Shown here in pieces: positions 13,480 to 25,147 of a DNA stretch of 64,000 nt. Below the pieces are notes generated by a model. It did no database searches and had not been told where the DNA came from. It saw nothing but the letters and a program-made list of their open reading frames with translations. How positions within the stretch are numbered: the stretch's first letter is position 1; each line of letters begins with the position of its first letter. Both the position numbers and the translations under genes were made by a program. The stretch comes from Bos javanicus (Eukaryota > Chordata > Mammalia > Artiodactyla > Bovidae). The stretch lies in contig NC_083869.1 of the NCBI RefSeq assembly GCF_032452875.1, positions 119,852,001 to 119,916,000 on the forward strand. The letters are read 5' to 3'.

Positions 13480-13930
13480 TTCTATTCATTTTGCTGTACA
13501 TTCTTGCTGATATTTGGTGTTATCAGAATATTTAGATTTTGCCCATCTGTGGGTCTGTAGGGATATCTCATGGTGATTTTAATTTGTATTTCTGTGATGA
13601 CTTAATGAGGCTGAGCTTCTTTCCATGTTTATTGGCTGTTTGGCAATAAAGATTCACTATTTTGTTAAGGGCCTTTAAACCTTTTCCCCATTTGTCTATT
13701 GGATTGTCTTTCACTGATCTATAGGAGTTCTCTATGTATTCTGGATTATGAGCACTGCCATGGCTTATCTTTTTAAATTTCTTTTACATTACTGTAGGAT
13801 AAAAGGAAAATTTAATTTTAATGGAGTTGAATTTATCATTATTTTCTTTCATGGCAGTGCTTTTTGGTTATGTTTGAAATGTATTTCCCTATGTATTTTC
13901 TAAAATTCTGCCAGCCTTTTAGATTAGCGT
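13480..13930 (-). mobile_element. LINE-1 3' region, antisense
   Basis: Antisense L1 3'-end phrases 'tttctattcattttgctgta', 'ttaatttgtatttctgtgat' and 'ttgtctattggattgtcttt'. Confidence 0.65.
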
Positions 13931-13934
13931 CTTC

Positions 13935-14613
13935 CTTAGCCATTTCCCCATCACATGGTTGCACAGGGTCTCTGATTTAGCAAGTGTTCTTGTTTTCAAA
14001 TTAGGGATGTTCCTTAAGGCCTTTTGCCATTCCTTTGTTAACACTGGGCTTGTGTTCCCTTTAAATTACATAAGTCATGCTGTACTCACTGTCCTTTTCC
14101 AAAACGTGTATCTTTTCTTCTCTTTGTCTCTGGTCTCAAGATTCTGGGCTTAGGCCTATTCCTTTCAGAGGTAAGCTTCTTGGAACCTCCTCTCAATTTC
14201 ATCCCTGATGGGTTCTCAGGGTCCAGGTCCTACTGAAGAGGCCACATTAATGCTGTCCAGCCTCCAGAGATTGCAGCCTGTTGGAAAAAGGGGATCACCT
14301 TTTCCTTTCATTACACTACCACCCTGTCTCCAAAAGGAGACAATAGGGAGATTACAGATGTATCCATGGTAAAACTAACTGCAGGGTGTGTTTGACGAAC
14401 ATTTCTCTGTGTGTGTGTATGCACGTCCTTTTGTATTTTTACTGTTTGCTTTTATGAGCAGAGTTTTGTCATGCTTATCCTATCCCGTTTATGGAATAAG
14501 ACTGAAAGTGAAAAAGTTTTGTGTGACCCAGTGATTTGGTTCCCGCACAAACCTGTTTCTGTCCTGTCCTCCAGAGACTAGACTAAACCTCCAAGAGAGA
14601 AATAGCCCCAGTT
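13935..14613. other. Unassigned intron
   Basis: No exon or recognisable repeat; contains a short GT run near 14409-14420. Confidence 0.4.
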
Positions 14614-14896
14614 GCAGTGTGCACCGGAGAAGGCAATGGCACCCCACTCTAGTACTCTTGCCTGGAAAATCCCATGGATGGAGGAGCCTGGTAGGCTGCA
14701 GTCCTTGGTGTCGCTAAGAGTCAGGGACGACTGAGCGACTTCATTTTCACTTTTCACTTTCATGCGTTGAAGAAGGAAATGGCAACCCACTCCAGTGTTC
14801 TTGCCTGGAGAATCCCAGGGACAGGGGAGCCTGGGGGTCGCACAGAGTCGGACATGACTGAAGTGACTTAGCAGTAGCAGCAGCAGCAGTGTGCAC
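14614..14896 (+). mobile_element. BOV-A2 SINE (dimeric) with target duplication
   Basis: Two BovA monomers joined by the TTCACTTTTCACTTTCATGC linker and ending in a CAG/AGC trinucleotide tail. The target duplication GCAGTGTGCAC is perfect at 14614-14624 and 14886-14896, so this copy is fairly young. Confidence 0.93.
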
Positions 14897-15574
14897 TCTC
14901 AGAATAGTAAGTGCAGGCAGCTGCCTTGTTCCCTCAGGTCTGTGGAGGAAACCTGAGGAAGTTTTAAAGTCCTCAGTTAACCAGGTCAGTAATGTATCCA
15001 TTTTCCTAAGGCCTCCCTCCTTTCACCCTGAGCTCAGAGCTTTCCAAAATACTGATCAATCTAAACTAGTAGCCTCCAGCACTAGACATTTCATATTGTA
15101 CAAATATAAATTGTATTATATCCTCACAGAGCATTTACTATCTACTTGTAGATGTGTGTTTTTCTGTGGAGAAAGGGTTTACAGCTTTCATGTGATTATC
15201 AGAGGGAATGAAAATTATCACAGGGAATTCTTAGTATGTCATCTCTGTGAAACTTCAAAATTGAGAACCGCTGAACTAGACTTTTCCAACTTTTTCAAGA
15301 TCAGTCCCACAGAAGAAGGCCTGTAACTTTACAGATCCAGGAAAAATTGGGCTGCTATTTTCTAACCCTCGTACTCTTGTGTCTGGAAACTATTCTGAAA
15401 ACTCTCTTGCATCCTGATAGTCTTTTATATTCCTTTTTTCAATTTTCTACCCTTTTATCCATCTGTTTATTCCTTAAACATTGAGCACCTAGATTGACTA
15501 TGCAAGTTGCTGTAGAATAATCAGATATATAATTGGCGAACATATAATCTTTAATAGATGAGGAAAATCACATG
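14897..15574. other. Unassigned intron
   Basis: No exon seen. The open reading 14889-15326 (+, 145 codons) starts in the SINE tail and has no recognisable domain. Confidence 0.45.
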
Positions 15575-15805
15575 CATAGATAATACCTGTGCTTGTGTTC
15601 AGTCACTAAGTTGTGTCCACTCTGTGTGACCCCAAGACTGTAGCCTGCCAGGCTCCTCTGTCCATGGGATTTCCTGGGCAAGAATCTTAGAGTGAGTTGC
15701 CATTTCCTTCTCCAGGGAATCTTCCTGACTCACGGATTGAACCCTCATCTCCTGCATTGGCAGGCGGATCCTTTATCACTGAGCCACCTGGGAAGTCCAT
15801 AGATA
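15575..15805 (-). mobile_element. Bov-tA SINE, antisense, with target duplication
   Basis: Reverse-complement Bov-tA; the tRNA head is at the right ('actgagccacctgggaagtc'). CATAGATA flanks it at 15575-15582 and 15798-15805. Confidence 0.9.
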
Positions 15806-16004
15806 CACTGTAGTGAAAGAAAAGGAAAGTCCAGTAGAGGAGGTGCGTATGAATTGCTTTTGGACTTTAGAAAAGGATACCTGCCTCTGTTCTGGGGCAA
15901 GTACCAAGGCGTGAGGAGGAAGTGAAAGACTATGTGGTGGATTCTAGGGTTATAGAATCCAAACGATTTGGGTCTTTAGAGATGGGTGGATTTTAGATAT
16001 GTGT

Positions 16005-16421
16005 AGATGTTAAAGAAACCTGAGCACCGAAGAATTGATGCTTTTTAACTGTGGTGTTGGAGAAGACTCTTGAGAGTCCCTTGGACAGCAAGGATATCAA
16101 ACCAGTCAATCCTAAAGGAAATAAGTCCTGAATATTCATTGAAAGGACTGATGCTGAAGCTGAAGCACCAATACTTTGGCAACCTGATGTGAAGAACTGA
16201 CTAATTGGAAAAGACCTTGATGCTGAGAAAGAAGGAAGGCAGGAGGAGAAGGGGGTGACAGGGAATGAGATGGTTGGATGGCATCATCGACTCAATGGAC
16301 ATGAGTTTGAGCAAGCTTGGGGAGTTGGCGATGGATAGGGAAGCCTGGCGTGCTGCTGTAGTTTATGGGGTTGCAAAGAATCAGACACGACTGAGCGACT
16401 GAACTGAACTGAGATGTTAAA
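16005..16421 (+). mobile_element. BovB LINE 3' fragment with target duplication
   Basis: A 5'-truncated sense BovB (about 16015-16411) ending GAACTGAACTG. The 10-bp duplication AGATGTTAAA lies at 16005-16014 and 16412-16421, showing this truncated piece is a complete insertion event. Confidence 0.92.
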
Positions 16422-16544
16422 TGCAGTCATCTCTGGTTCTTTATTCATTCAAATGCGACTTGAGTATATATGTGACCTAGCCTTGGTCACTTTATGGAGT
16501 TTATATTTATCAGGGCAGGTGGATTCTGAACAGGTCATTTTCTA

Positions 16545-17510
16545 ATTAATTGCTATTTATTCATTCATTCAACAAATACTTGAGTGGCTACTAAATGTTT
16601 TTCCCAACTCTTAGAATATAGCAGTAAAGAAAATAACCTCTGTGCTCATGAAACCCACATCCTAGTTGAGAGACAGAAAGTAGGTAAATATATAATAAAT
16701 TGCCAGGTAGTAATAAGTGCAGTGATGAGAAATAACAGTGAGGTGGGGCTGTTTCAGTTAATGTGATTAAGGTAGGCCTCTCTGAGAGGAGGATATTTGA
16801 GCAGAGACTTAATCAGAACGAAGATAGCAATTCCTGTGAATAGCTGGACAGAGAGTTTCTTGATAGAGGGAATAGCAAATGTTAAAATCTCAAGATGAAG
16901 ATGTTTATGTTCTAGGAACAGCAAGGAGATCTCTGGGATTGGAGTGTAATTTGCAAAGGAAGAAACTGTAGAAGATGAGAGTGGAAAAGTAGATATGGGC
17001 CAGATTGGACAAGACACCATGGCCTGGTGATGGATTGATGTTGGGAAGCTATTGGGAGAATGACATGGTGTGATTTGTTTTAAAAAGACAACTCTGTCTC
17101 CTTTGGTCCAAAATAGAAGTCGGGAGACCGGTTGTCATAGTAGTTCCACAAGGACATAAAGGTTGCTTGGATTTGTACAGTGACAGTCGAAACATCACGA
17201 AGCTATATTTTCAGGGAAGGATCAGTGGGCTATCTTGTTGGATTGGATGTGGGTGTGTGAGGGAGACAGTCAAGAGTGATGTCCCAGTTTGGTGCCGTCT
17301 GCCAAGAGGCAGCACTGGGAGAGGGGTGGGATCAGGTGGGGACCAAGGGTTCTTGTTTGAGGTGCCAGCTGACATCCAGATGATGTTAAGTAGGCAAATG
17401 GATATGAATCTGGAATTCAGGGAATGGTTGAGGCTAGGGTTTTAATTTTTTGGAGTTAATGGCATATAGAGAGATTTAAAGACTGGGTGAAATCATCTAG
17501 GGAGTGAGTG
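16545..17510 (-). mobile_element. LINE L2, antisense, old
   Basis: Opens with the reverse L2 3' end ('attcattcaacaaatact') and later has 'ggattggatgtgggtgtgtg' and 'tgacatccagatgatg', parallel in order to the copy at 10715-11470. Diverged; no open frame of interest. Confidence 0.65.
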
Positions 17511-17514
17511 TAAA

Positions 17515-18760
17515 TGATCCCCTCCCTAGTGGTGTTTAATATCTTCCTCTGTTCCTTAATCACGTCAGATTCAAGTTCAACTAGGGGAAAATACTTCACA
17601 GATAGTGGTATGTACTTCCTAATTATAGTACATCAGGAAGCAATTTGGTTCTTTCTCTTTTTTATGATATTTGTATTAATCAGTGGGTTCAGGTATTGCT
17701 GTTGTGGTCTATCTGTTATAAAATTCCATCCCCATCAGCATTTAGCAACCATTCATGATCATTTTTGGAATCCATCATGTCAATAGGGATAGCAGAAAGG
17801 TGTTAATGGATGTCTTTCCTTCCTTCTTAATTAGCTGAAATTCTTCTGTAAAGAAGCACTTTACCTCATCAGCTGTTTGGTTAGCCTGAGGTACAGTTTG
17901 TACAGGAAAGGTAGGATGAATGTTTAGAATTTCCTAAGGTTGACCAGAGACACCTCTTTCATGATGATTTCTGAGTCCTTTTGATGAGACTCCAGTAGCC
18001 TGTAAGTGCTTCCTTGTTTTTCACATATGACAAGATCTTCCAGGTTCATCTTGTTGATTTCTTTTTCTAGACTTGAATTAGCCATTTCTCTAAGGAGTTG
18101 CACAGCCCTCACTCTTAATCAATATGTGGTATGGAAGGGTTAGAGTGCCTTTTGTATCCTATGACCTTCAGGTGATCTTTTCCCCCCATAACATTTATTC
18201 TAATGGGTACTGTGGTAATAAAAATAGAATGAAAATACTTTAAAAATGCAGTATATTGATTTATATTTTAACTACACAGTTTTGAATGACTTGATTTATA
18301 CATTAAACCCTACTACCTTAACAGCATTTTCTGCTTTAGTAACTCAAAATTGAAATTAGTGCCTAAAACACTAATTCTTGAGTATAGCTAATCTAAACCA
18401 TGGAGATTATCGCAAAATCAGAACTGGGTTGATTTTGAAATGTGCTCTTCAGTTAAGCTTGCTGTACTCTGGTTATTGTTTCCCACTGGGCTCTTCTTCC
18501 CATTGACTCTTCCTTGACTTAGCGTGTATAAGCCAAAGCATAATTCTTCATATGTAGGTAGGCAGAATCATGGTGATTACAGAATTCTTTTTATAGATTA
18601 CTCACACACTTATATACCCATACAAAGACTACGTTTCAGTGTGGGATAGTTAAGCCTTCACACTGTATAAAGTCCATATTCTGGTTAGCCCTCTAATATT
18701 TTCTCCATGGTCTATAGGAACCAAATCCTTTGTGGAAACCATTAGCAGCAGAAATAAAAA
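17515..18760. other. Intron with possible old repeat (17640-18130)
   Basis: The text around 17760-17900 looks like an old L1 3'-UTR-type repeat, but I cannot place it firmly. No exon seen. Confidence 0.35.
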
Positions 18761-18764
18761 CATA

Positions 18765-20990
18765 ATACAGTGTAATTCAGGTATGACCTAAATCAAATCC
18801 CTTATGATTATACAGTGGAAGTGACAAATAGATTTAAGGGACTAGATCTGATAGATAGAGTGCCTGTGAACTATGGACAGAGGTTCGTGACATTGTACAG
18901 GACAGGTATCAAGACCATCCCCAGGAAAAAGAAATGTGAAAAAGCAAAATGGCTATCTGAGGAGGCCTTACAAATAGCTTTGAAAAGAATAGAAGCGAAA
19001 AGCAAAGGAGAAAAGAAAAGATATACCCATTTGAATGCAGAGTTCCAAAGAAAAGCAAGGAGAGAGAAGAAAGCCTTTCTAAGCAATCAATGCAAAGAAA
19101 TAGAGGAAAACAATAGAATGGGAAAGACTAGAGATCTCTTCAATAAAATTATAGATACCAAGGGGACATTTCATGCAAAGATGGGCTCGATAAAGGACAG
19201 AAATGGTATGGACCTGACAGAAGCAGAAGATATTAAGAAGAGGTGGCAAGAATACACAGAACTGTACAAAAAAAAAATCTTCACGACCCAGATAATCACA
19301 ATGGTGTGATCACTGACCTAGAGCCAGACATTCTGGAATGTGAAGTCAAGTGGGCCTTAGGAAGCATCACTACAATCAAAGCTAGTGGAGGTGATGGAAT
19401 TCCAGTTGAGCTATTTAAAATCCTAAAAGATGATGCTGTGAAAGTGCTGCACTCAATATGTCAACAAATTTGGAAAACTCAACAGTGGCCACAGGACTGG
19501 AAAAGGTCAATTTTCATTCCAATCCCAAAGAAAGGCAATGCCAAAGAATGCTCAAACTACTGCACAATTGCACTCATCTCACACGCTAGTAAAGTAATGC
19601 TCAAAATTCTCCAAGTTCCAAATGTTCAAGCTGGTTTTAGAAAAGGCAGAGGAACCAGAGATCAAAGTGCCAACATCTGCTGGATCACTGAAAAAGCAAG
19701 AGAGTTCCAGAAAAACATCTATTTCTGCTTTATTGACTATGCCAAAGCCTTTGACTGTGTGGATCACAATAAACTGTGGAAAATTCTGAAAGAGATGGGA
19801 ATAGCAGACCACCTGACCTGCCTCTTGAGAAACCTATATGCAGGTCAGGAAGCAACAGTTAGAACTGAACATGGAACAACGGACTGGTTCCAAATAGGAA
19901 AAGGAGTACGTCAAGGCTGAATATTGTCACCCTGCTTATTTAACTTATATGCAGAGTACATCATGGGAAATGCTGGGCTGGAGGAAGCACAAGCTGGAAT
20001 CAATATTGCCGGGAGAAATATCAATAACCTCAGATATGCAGATGACACCAAGTGAAGTGAAGTTGCCCAATCGTGTCCGATTCTTTGCGACCCCATAGAC
20101 TACAGCCTACAAGGCTCCTCTGTCCACGGAATTTTCCAGGCAAGAGTACTGGAGTGGGTTGCCATTTCCTTCTCCAGGGGATCTTCCCGACCCAGGGATT
20201 GAACCCAGGTCTCCCACATTACAGGCAGACACTTTACCTAGTGAAGAGGAACTAAAAAGCCTCTTGATGAAAGTGAAAGAGGAGAGTGAAAAAGTTGGCT
20301 TAAAGCTCAACATTCAGAAAACGAAGATCATGGCATCTGGTCCCATCACTTCATGAGAAATAAATGGGGAAACAGTGGCTGACTTTATTTTTCTGGGCTC
20401 CAAAATCACTGCAAATGGTGATTGCAGCCATGAAATTAAAAGACACTTGCTCTTTGGAAGGAAAGTTATGACCAACCTAGATAGCATATTCAAAAACAGA
20501 GACATTACTTTGCCAACAAAGGTCCATCTAGTCAAGGCTATGGTTTTTCCAGTAGTCATGTGTGGATGTGAGAGTTGGACTATAAAGAAAGCTGAGTTCC
20601 AAATTGATGGTTTTGAACTGTAATGTTGGAGAAGACTCTTGAGAGTCCCTTGGACTTCAAGGAGATCCAATCAGTCCATCCTAAAGGAGATCAGTCATTG
20701 GTGTTCATTGGAAGGTCTGATGTTGAAGCTGAAACTCTAATACTTTGGCTACCTGATGCGAAGAGCTGACTCATTTAAAAAGACCCTGATGCTGGGAAAG
20801 ATTGAGGGCAGGAGAAGAAGGGGATGACAGAGGATGAAATGGTTGGATGGCATCACCAACTCAATGGACATGAGTTTGGGTGGACTCCAGGAGTTGGTGA
20901 TGGACAGGGAGGCCTGGCATGCTGCAGCTCATGGGGTCATGAAGAGTCAGACATGAATGACTGACTGAACTGAACTGAACTGAACTGAAA
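18765..20990 (+). mobile_element. BovB LINE, largest copy: dead reverse-transcriptase ORF
   Basis: A 5'-truncated BovB of about 2.0 kb without its insert, from the region after the endonuclease to the GAACTGAACTGAACTG tail. The frame at 18815-19309 carries KAKWLSEEALQ, and 19243-19920 carries the RT core including CFIDYAKAFDCVDH, where the aspartates of the first catalytic block sit. YADD, the second catalytic block, is at 20035-20046. It is broken: a run of ten A at 19268-19277 shifts frame, TGA at 19918-19920 replaces the codon after VRQG, a Bov-tA is inserted at 20058-20239, and further stops follow. About ten codons seem missing near 19613. The endonuclease domain is absent, so the copy cannot move. 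Confidence 0.93.
20051..20246 (-). mobile_element. Bov-tA SINE nested in BovB, antisense
   Basis: Reverse Bov-tA (20058-20239) placed just after the YADD codons of the host BovB. AGTGAAG occurs at 20051-20057 and 20240-20246. The host lacks the 14 bases between ACACC and AAGTGAAG that the antisense BovB copy at 55760-55790 still has, so insertion came with a small deletion. Confidence 0.9.
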
Positions 20991-20994
20991 GGCC

Positions 20995-22160
20995 TGGAAC
21001 CTTTGTTTACCATCTTTCCAGAAACTGCATTTTACCTTCTAGTTTAACTCTGGCATGTCAGTTGTTTTCTCTCACCCCTGCCCCCAGCACTCCTCTCTCT
21101 GAGATGAGGTGTGTAAGGCATGACTCTTAGAAAAGAACAGTAGACCAGTGATCGTGTGTAGCCACCATGCTTAGATACGGGGTACACATGTGTACCTCCT
21201 GCCTGTGTTTTGGGCTGTTCTGACAGTGCCTGAGGTTGTGTTAATTCTGAGGATGATCAGGGGCAGATCTTCCTAAATGTTATTGAATTTGCTGGGCACG
21301 TTTAAGGAAATTGAGTGAGTCTGCTGATTTGAGAGATGACAGGTTCTTTTTCTTCTCTAATTTGTTGGTGAGTACTGTCTTTTGAATGATATGCTCTGGG
21401 TCAGGTGTGTAACCAGGACTTACGTATCAAGGTGAAGTGCACATAGAGGAGAACTGGTTTTGTAAATTGTGTATTAATTTCAAACTTAGCTGTTGCTTCA
21501 GTCTTATATATTCTCATACAGTAAAGGGTCTGAGGGGTATCTCTTCAGCTAGTTCTGGCTTAGCCAGTTGAGCTTTTCTTTTCTTTTTTTTTTACTATCA
21601 AAGAAAAAAAGTCTTGTTTGTTTGGAAATAATGAACAAACGTGGAAATAATGAACAAATTAATGAATGACCAAGTGAATAAATCAGTGAATCTGACAAGA
21701 GTCAAAACAAGGCAAGAGTTGAAAGAAAATTTCATTAAATATATTCAGAAATTGGAAATCAAGTTTTCAAAAGATTTTATTAAAAGGCACCATTTGCTCA
21801 GAGAAGTTCACCATTTCTTACAATTATTTCTGTTATGACGTTTTCATGAAGTCAAATATTTTAAAACTTTGGGAATATATTTTTAGAGTCTATATTTTGA
21901 TGGTGTGAATATCTTTGGAGTATTTTATTTTGATTTTTTTTGGTGGATATTATAATATTCTTTGTCTGGGGACAGTTGTGTTAATTGGAATCTGTCACAT
22001 TATAGTGTTTGGAGAGAGATGTTTTTTGATAACTTTTTCTGCCTGTATAAAATGAAGATCTTTCATTAAGTGTGATCTTTTTGTGATCTAATTTGAACAT
22101 TAATCTGGTTTGTTGAAAGCAAGCATTTAATTTGAAACCTCAAAGTTAAACTCAGGAAAA
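20995..22160. other. Unassigned intron
   Basis: No exon. A 17-base unit TGGAAATAATGAACAAA is repeated in tandem near 21624-21659. Confidence 0.4.
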
Positions 22161-22162
22161 TA

Positions 22163-22826
22163 TTCAGTTTAGTCGCTCAGTCGTGTCTGACTCTTTGTGA
22201 CCCCATGGACTGCAGTACACCAGGCCTCCCTGTCCATCACCAACTCCCAGAGCTTGCTCAAACTCATGTCCATTGAATTGGTAATGCCATCTAACCATCT
22301 TATCCTCTGTCGTCCCCTTCTCCTCCTGTCTTCAATCTTTCCCAGCATCAGGGTCTTTTCAAATGAGTCAGTTCTTCCCATCAGGTGGCCAAAGTATTGG
22401 AACTTCAGCTTCAGCATCAGTCCTTCCAGTGAATATTCAGGACTGATTTCCTTTAGGATTGACTGCAAGGATTGATCTCCTTGCAGTCCAAGAGACTCTC
22501 AAGAGTCTTCACCACCACCACAGTTTAAAAGCATCAATCCTTTGGCACTCAACTTTCTTTATGGTCCAACTCTCACATCCATACATGACTATTGGGAAAA
22601 CCATAGCTTTGACTAGATGGACCTTTGTTGGCAAAGTAATGTCTCTGCTTTTTAATATGCTGTCTAGGTTGGTTATAGCTTTACTTCCAAGGAGCAAGAG
22701 TCGTTTAATTTCATGGCTGCAGTCATCATCTGCAGTGATTTTGGAGCCCAGGAAAATAACGTCTGTCACTGTTTCCATTGTTTCCCATTCTATTTGCCAT
22801 GAAGTGATTAGACCTCTCGATTATAG
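22163..22826 (-). mobile_element. BovB LINE fragment, antisense, 0.66 kb
   Basis: Reverse BovB 3' third. Minus-strand readings 22169-22468 and 22509-22778 hold the C-terminal WLDGITNSMDMSLSKL and VFPIVMYGCESWTIKK blocks. 5'-truncated at about 22826. Confidence 0.92.
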
Positions 22827-22844
22827 ACACGTAGGGAAACCGCT

Positions 22845-23160
22845 AGAAGCTCTCTCACTTCACTCAGGTCTCTGCTCAAATGTCGCTTCATCCAGGAGGC
22901 ATCTACCCTAACCACCTTACTGGTAAACCAGCCTCAGTCTCCAGTGTCTATGTATGCTTTTTCATTAGCGTTAAACTTTTTGCTGTTTACACTGCTGCAT
23001 CTTTGCCACTTAGAATAGTGCCTGGCACCATGAAAGGTATTCCATAATGATTTGTTGAATGAGTAAATTGTTTACCGTCTGTCTCCCCAATAGAATTCAG
23101 GCCTCATAAGGATGCCTGGCACAAGTTTGGCCTTCTAGCATTTGCTTGAAAGAATGAAGT
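22845..23160 (+). mobile_element. LINE L2 3' end, sense
   Basis: Shows 'caggtctctgctcaaatgtc', 'agtgcctggcacc' and 'tttgttgaatgag', the classic L2 3' terminus. Confidence 0.7.
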
Positions 23161-23187
23161 GAATGTAATACCAATAGTATTCAAATT

Positions 23188-23189
<2 letters not shown>

Positions 23190-23233
<44 letters not shown>

Positions 23234-23242
23234 GTGTGTGTA
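23190..23242. repeat. (GT)n microsatellite
   Basis: About 25 GT units with one interruption (GTTG), directly against a partial Bov-tA. Likely length-variable. Confidence 0.95.
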
Positions 23243-23367
23243 TGCTGGTCAGTCGCTTCAGTTGTGTCCGACTCTTTGCGACTCGATGGACTGCTGCCCT
23301 TCAGGCTCCTCTGTCTGTGGGATTCTCTAGGTAAGAATACTTGAGTGGGTTGCTGTGCCCTTCTTCA
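23243..23367 (-). mobile_element. Partial Bov-tA SINE, antisense
   Basis: Reverse SINE body from GGTCAGTCGCTTCAGTTGTG to GGTTGCTGTGCCCTTCTT; the tRNA head is missing. Confidence 0.85.
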
Positions 23368-23410
23368 TATATATGTATATGATATGTATATGTATATATA
23401 TACATATATG
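23366..23410. repeat. TA/TATG-rich simple repeat
   Basis: Imperfect ATATGTATA units at the broken end of the SINE. Confidence 0.8.
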
Positions 23411-23419
23411 ATCACATCT

Positions 23420-24257
23420 TGGTTATATGTTTAAACTGCACATAGATTTCTCATCCAGAAATGGATTGTTGGAAGGATGTAGTCTCTAAGTAAAGTCTAG
23501 AACCAACACAGTCTGCTATCTTTTTTGCTAATGTGGATGGGCAGGTTTACATACAGGGTCACCTTTTTTTCAGTGGCTAAATAACACTGGTATATGTTAG
23601 TATCATGCTGATAGAAATCAAAGGGTACTGTCATGTGAGTATCACGTGACCAACTCATTGAATGGATTAGTAGTGAATTCTTTTCTCTTTGCTTCATTTT
23701 TTAAAGTTGAAAAAGTTTGTCATTCTTATTTCTAGTGTAAATGTCTGTTAGTTGTGTGCTTTCTATGCTGATCTCAGGTCTCAAAATGGAGGTTGAGGGC
23801 TTATATTTTTTATGAGAACATTTCATAAACTCTTGTTCACATTGGATTTTGTTTCTGTTTCATTTTATATTCTTGTGGTTTCATTTGGGAATGCAGTAAC
23901 ATACTGTGTTGACTTCTATCATTTCTCAACATCGTGGTTGGTCCCATGTGATGAACCCTTGTGAAGCAGGGTGGTACTTCTGGTATTCAGGTCCTTTGTG
24001 GGAGAGGGGATGAAAGTATATGTCAGAAAACTGAGAAGTGGATATAGCATTAATCTTGGGCATATTGAAGAGCTGGGTTGATCATAAGGCAGTCTGTACA
24101 TCTGGAAAATAAAGATTCTTTTTCAAACTACATGGTGAGTATCTACTGCTTTCAAATGTGCAGATTTTTCCTTAGGAAAGAAGAATGAAGACAGAAGAAT
24201 CTGCACTTTCCCTTTTTCTCCTCCAGTGATTTAGCAGAACATTTCAATTTTCTTCAG
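23420..24257. other. Intron before exon A
   Basis: No repeat recognised; ends in the polypyrimidine acceptor of DIS3L2 exon A. Confidence 0.5.
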
Positions 24258-24492
24258 GTAATTAAACCGGAGAGCAATGACAAGGAAACAGAAGGTGCCT
24301 ATGAGTCCGATCTCCCTGAGGAGCTCTGTGGAAGCCAGCTTCCGCAACAGTCCCTGAAAGGCTATAATGACAGCCCTGATGTCATTATAGAGGCCCAGTT
24401 TGATGACAGTGACTCAGAAGATGGACATGGCAACACTCAAAATGCTCTGGTTGATGGTGTTAAGAAACTCTCAGTGTGTGTGCAGGAAAAAG
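24258..24492 (+). CDS. DIS3L2: DIS3L2 internal exon A (235 nt, end of CSD1 and acidic stretch)
   Basis: The exon follows a pyrimidine-rich acceptor ending TTCTTCAG and is closed by a strong donor, AAAAAG|GTGAGT. It opens in phase 0 (GTA ATT AAA CCG, V-I-K-P) and carries 78 codons plus one base of a split glycine codon. From the human protein as I remember it, this corresponds to about residues 123-201, with no length change and roughly 11 substitutions. The translation is rich in acidic residues and serine, including DDSDSEDGHG, and ends LSVCVQEK. By position this is the C-terminal side of the first cold-shock domain, which helps guide RNA into the exonuclease channel. The exon has no start or stop of its own; in-frame readings beyond the splice sites are not conserved-looking. 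Confidence 0.93.
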
Positions 24493-24901
24493 GTGAGTAC
24501 AGGACGGCTTTCTGACATTTTATTTGGTAGATTGTCTTAAGTATTGGAATTCTTTCTGTGCCACAGAATTCATCACACAGTACAATTGGTGTCTTTCTAG
24601 TTTTTAACCTGTGGCAGCTTTTAGGAAAGGGGGATCTTTGACAGGCTTCAGGGGCTGTTTATGAAGCAGGAACAAACTGCTGCTGGTGATTTGTGTGGTC
24701 AGTGGCTGCTGTTGTCACAACAGCTGTTGTCCTAGGGGGCTTTGCATTGTGTTGATAGCTCACCTTGATTTTCCTGTGATGAGTCCAATCCGACCCTGTG
24801 GTTGATGGGAACAGAATTAAACCATTAAATCCTTCCCCCCAAAAAGCACTTCATTTTACCCTAGAATTTGCTTTAATTTTAACTCAGAACATTTTGTCCT
24901 T

Positions 24902-25147
24902 AGTGGTGGGAATGAAAAATGAAAAGTGTTTGCAAGTGAAAATGTTAGTCACTCAGTTGTGTCTGACTCTTGCAACCCCAGGGACTATATAGCCCACCAG
25001 GTTCCTTTGTGCTTGGAATTCTCCAGGCAAGAATACTGGAGTGGGTAGCCATTCCGTTCTCCAGGGGATCTTCCCAACCTGGGTCTCCTGCATTGCAGGG
25101 AGATTCTTTACCATCTGAGCCACCAGGGAAGCCCAGTGGTGGGAATG
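24902..25147 (-). mobile_element. Bov-tA SINE, antisense, with target duplication
   Basis: Reverse Bov-tA between perfect copies of AGTGGTGGGAATG (24902-24914 and 25135-25147). A young insertion 410 bp downstream of exon A. Confidence 0.93.

Noticed and set aside
14889..15326. 145-codon open reading on the + strand
   Set aside because: Starts next to a SINE tail, has no recognisable domain and no gene context; likely chance.
19243..19920. 225-codon open reading that looks like a reverse-transcriptase gene
   Set aside because: It is the middle of a BovB LINE with a frameshift before it, a stop inside the RT domain and a SINE after it; a relic, not a host gene.
1..24257. Looked for the preceding DIS3L2 exon (residues just before V-I-K-P-E)
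   Set aside because: Nothing with that coding text and an AG/GT frame was seen; it probably lies left of the window.
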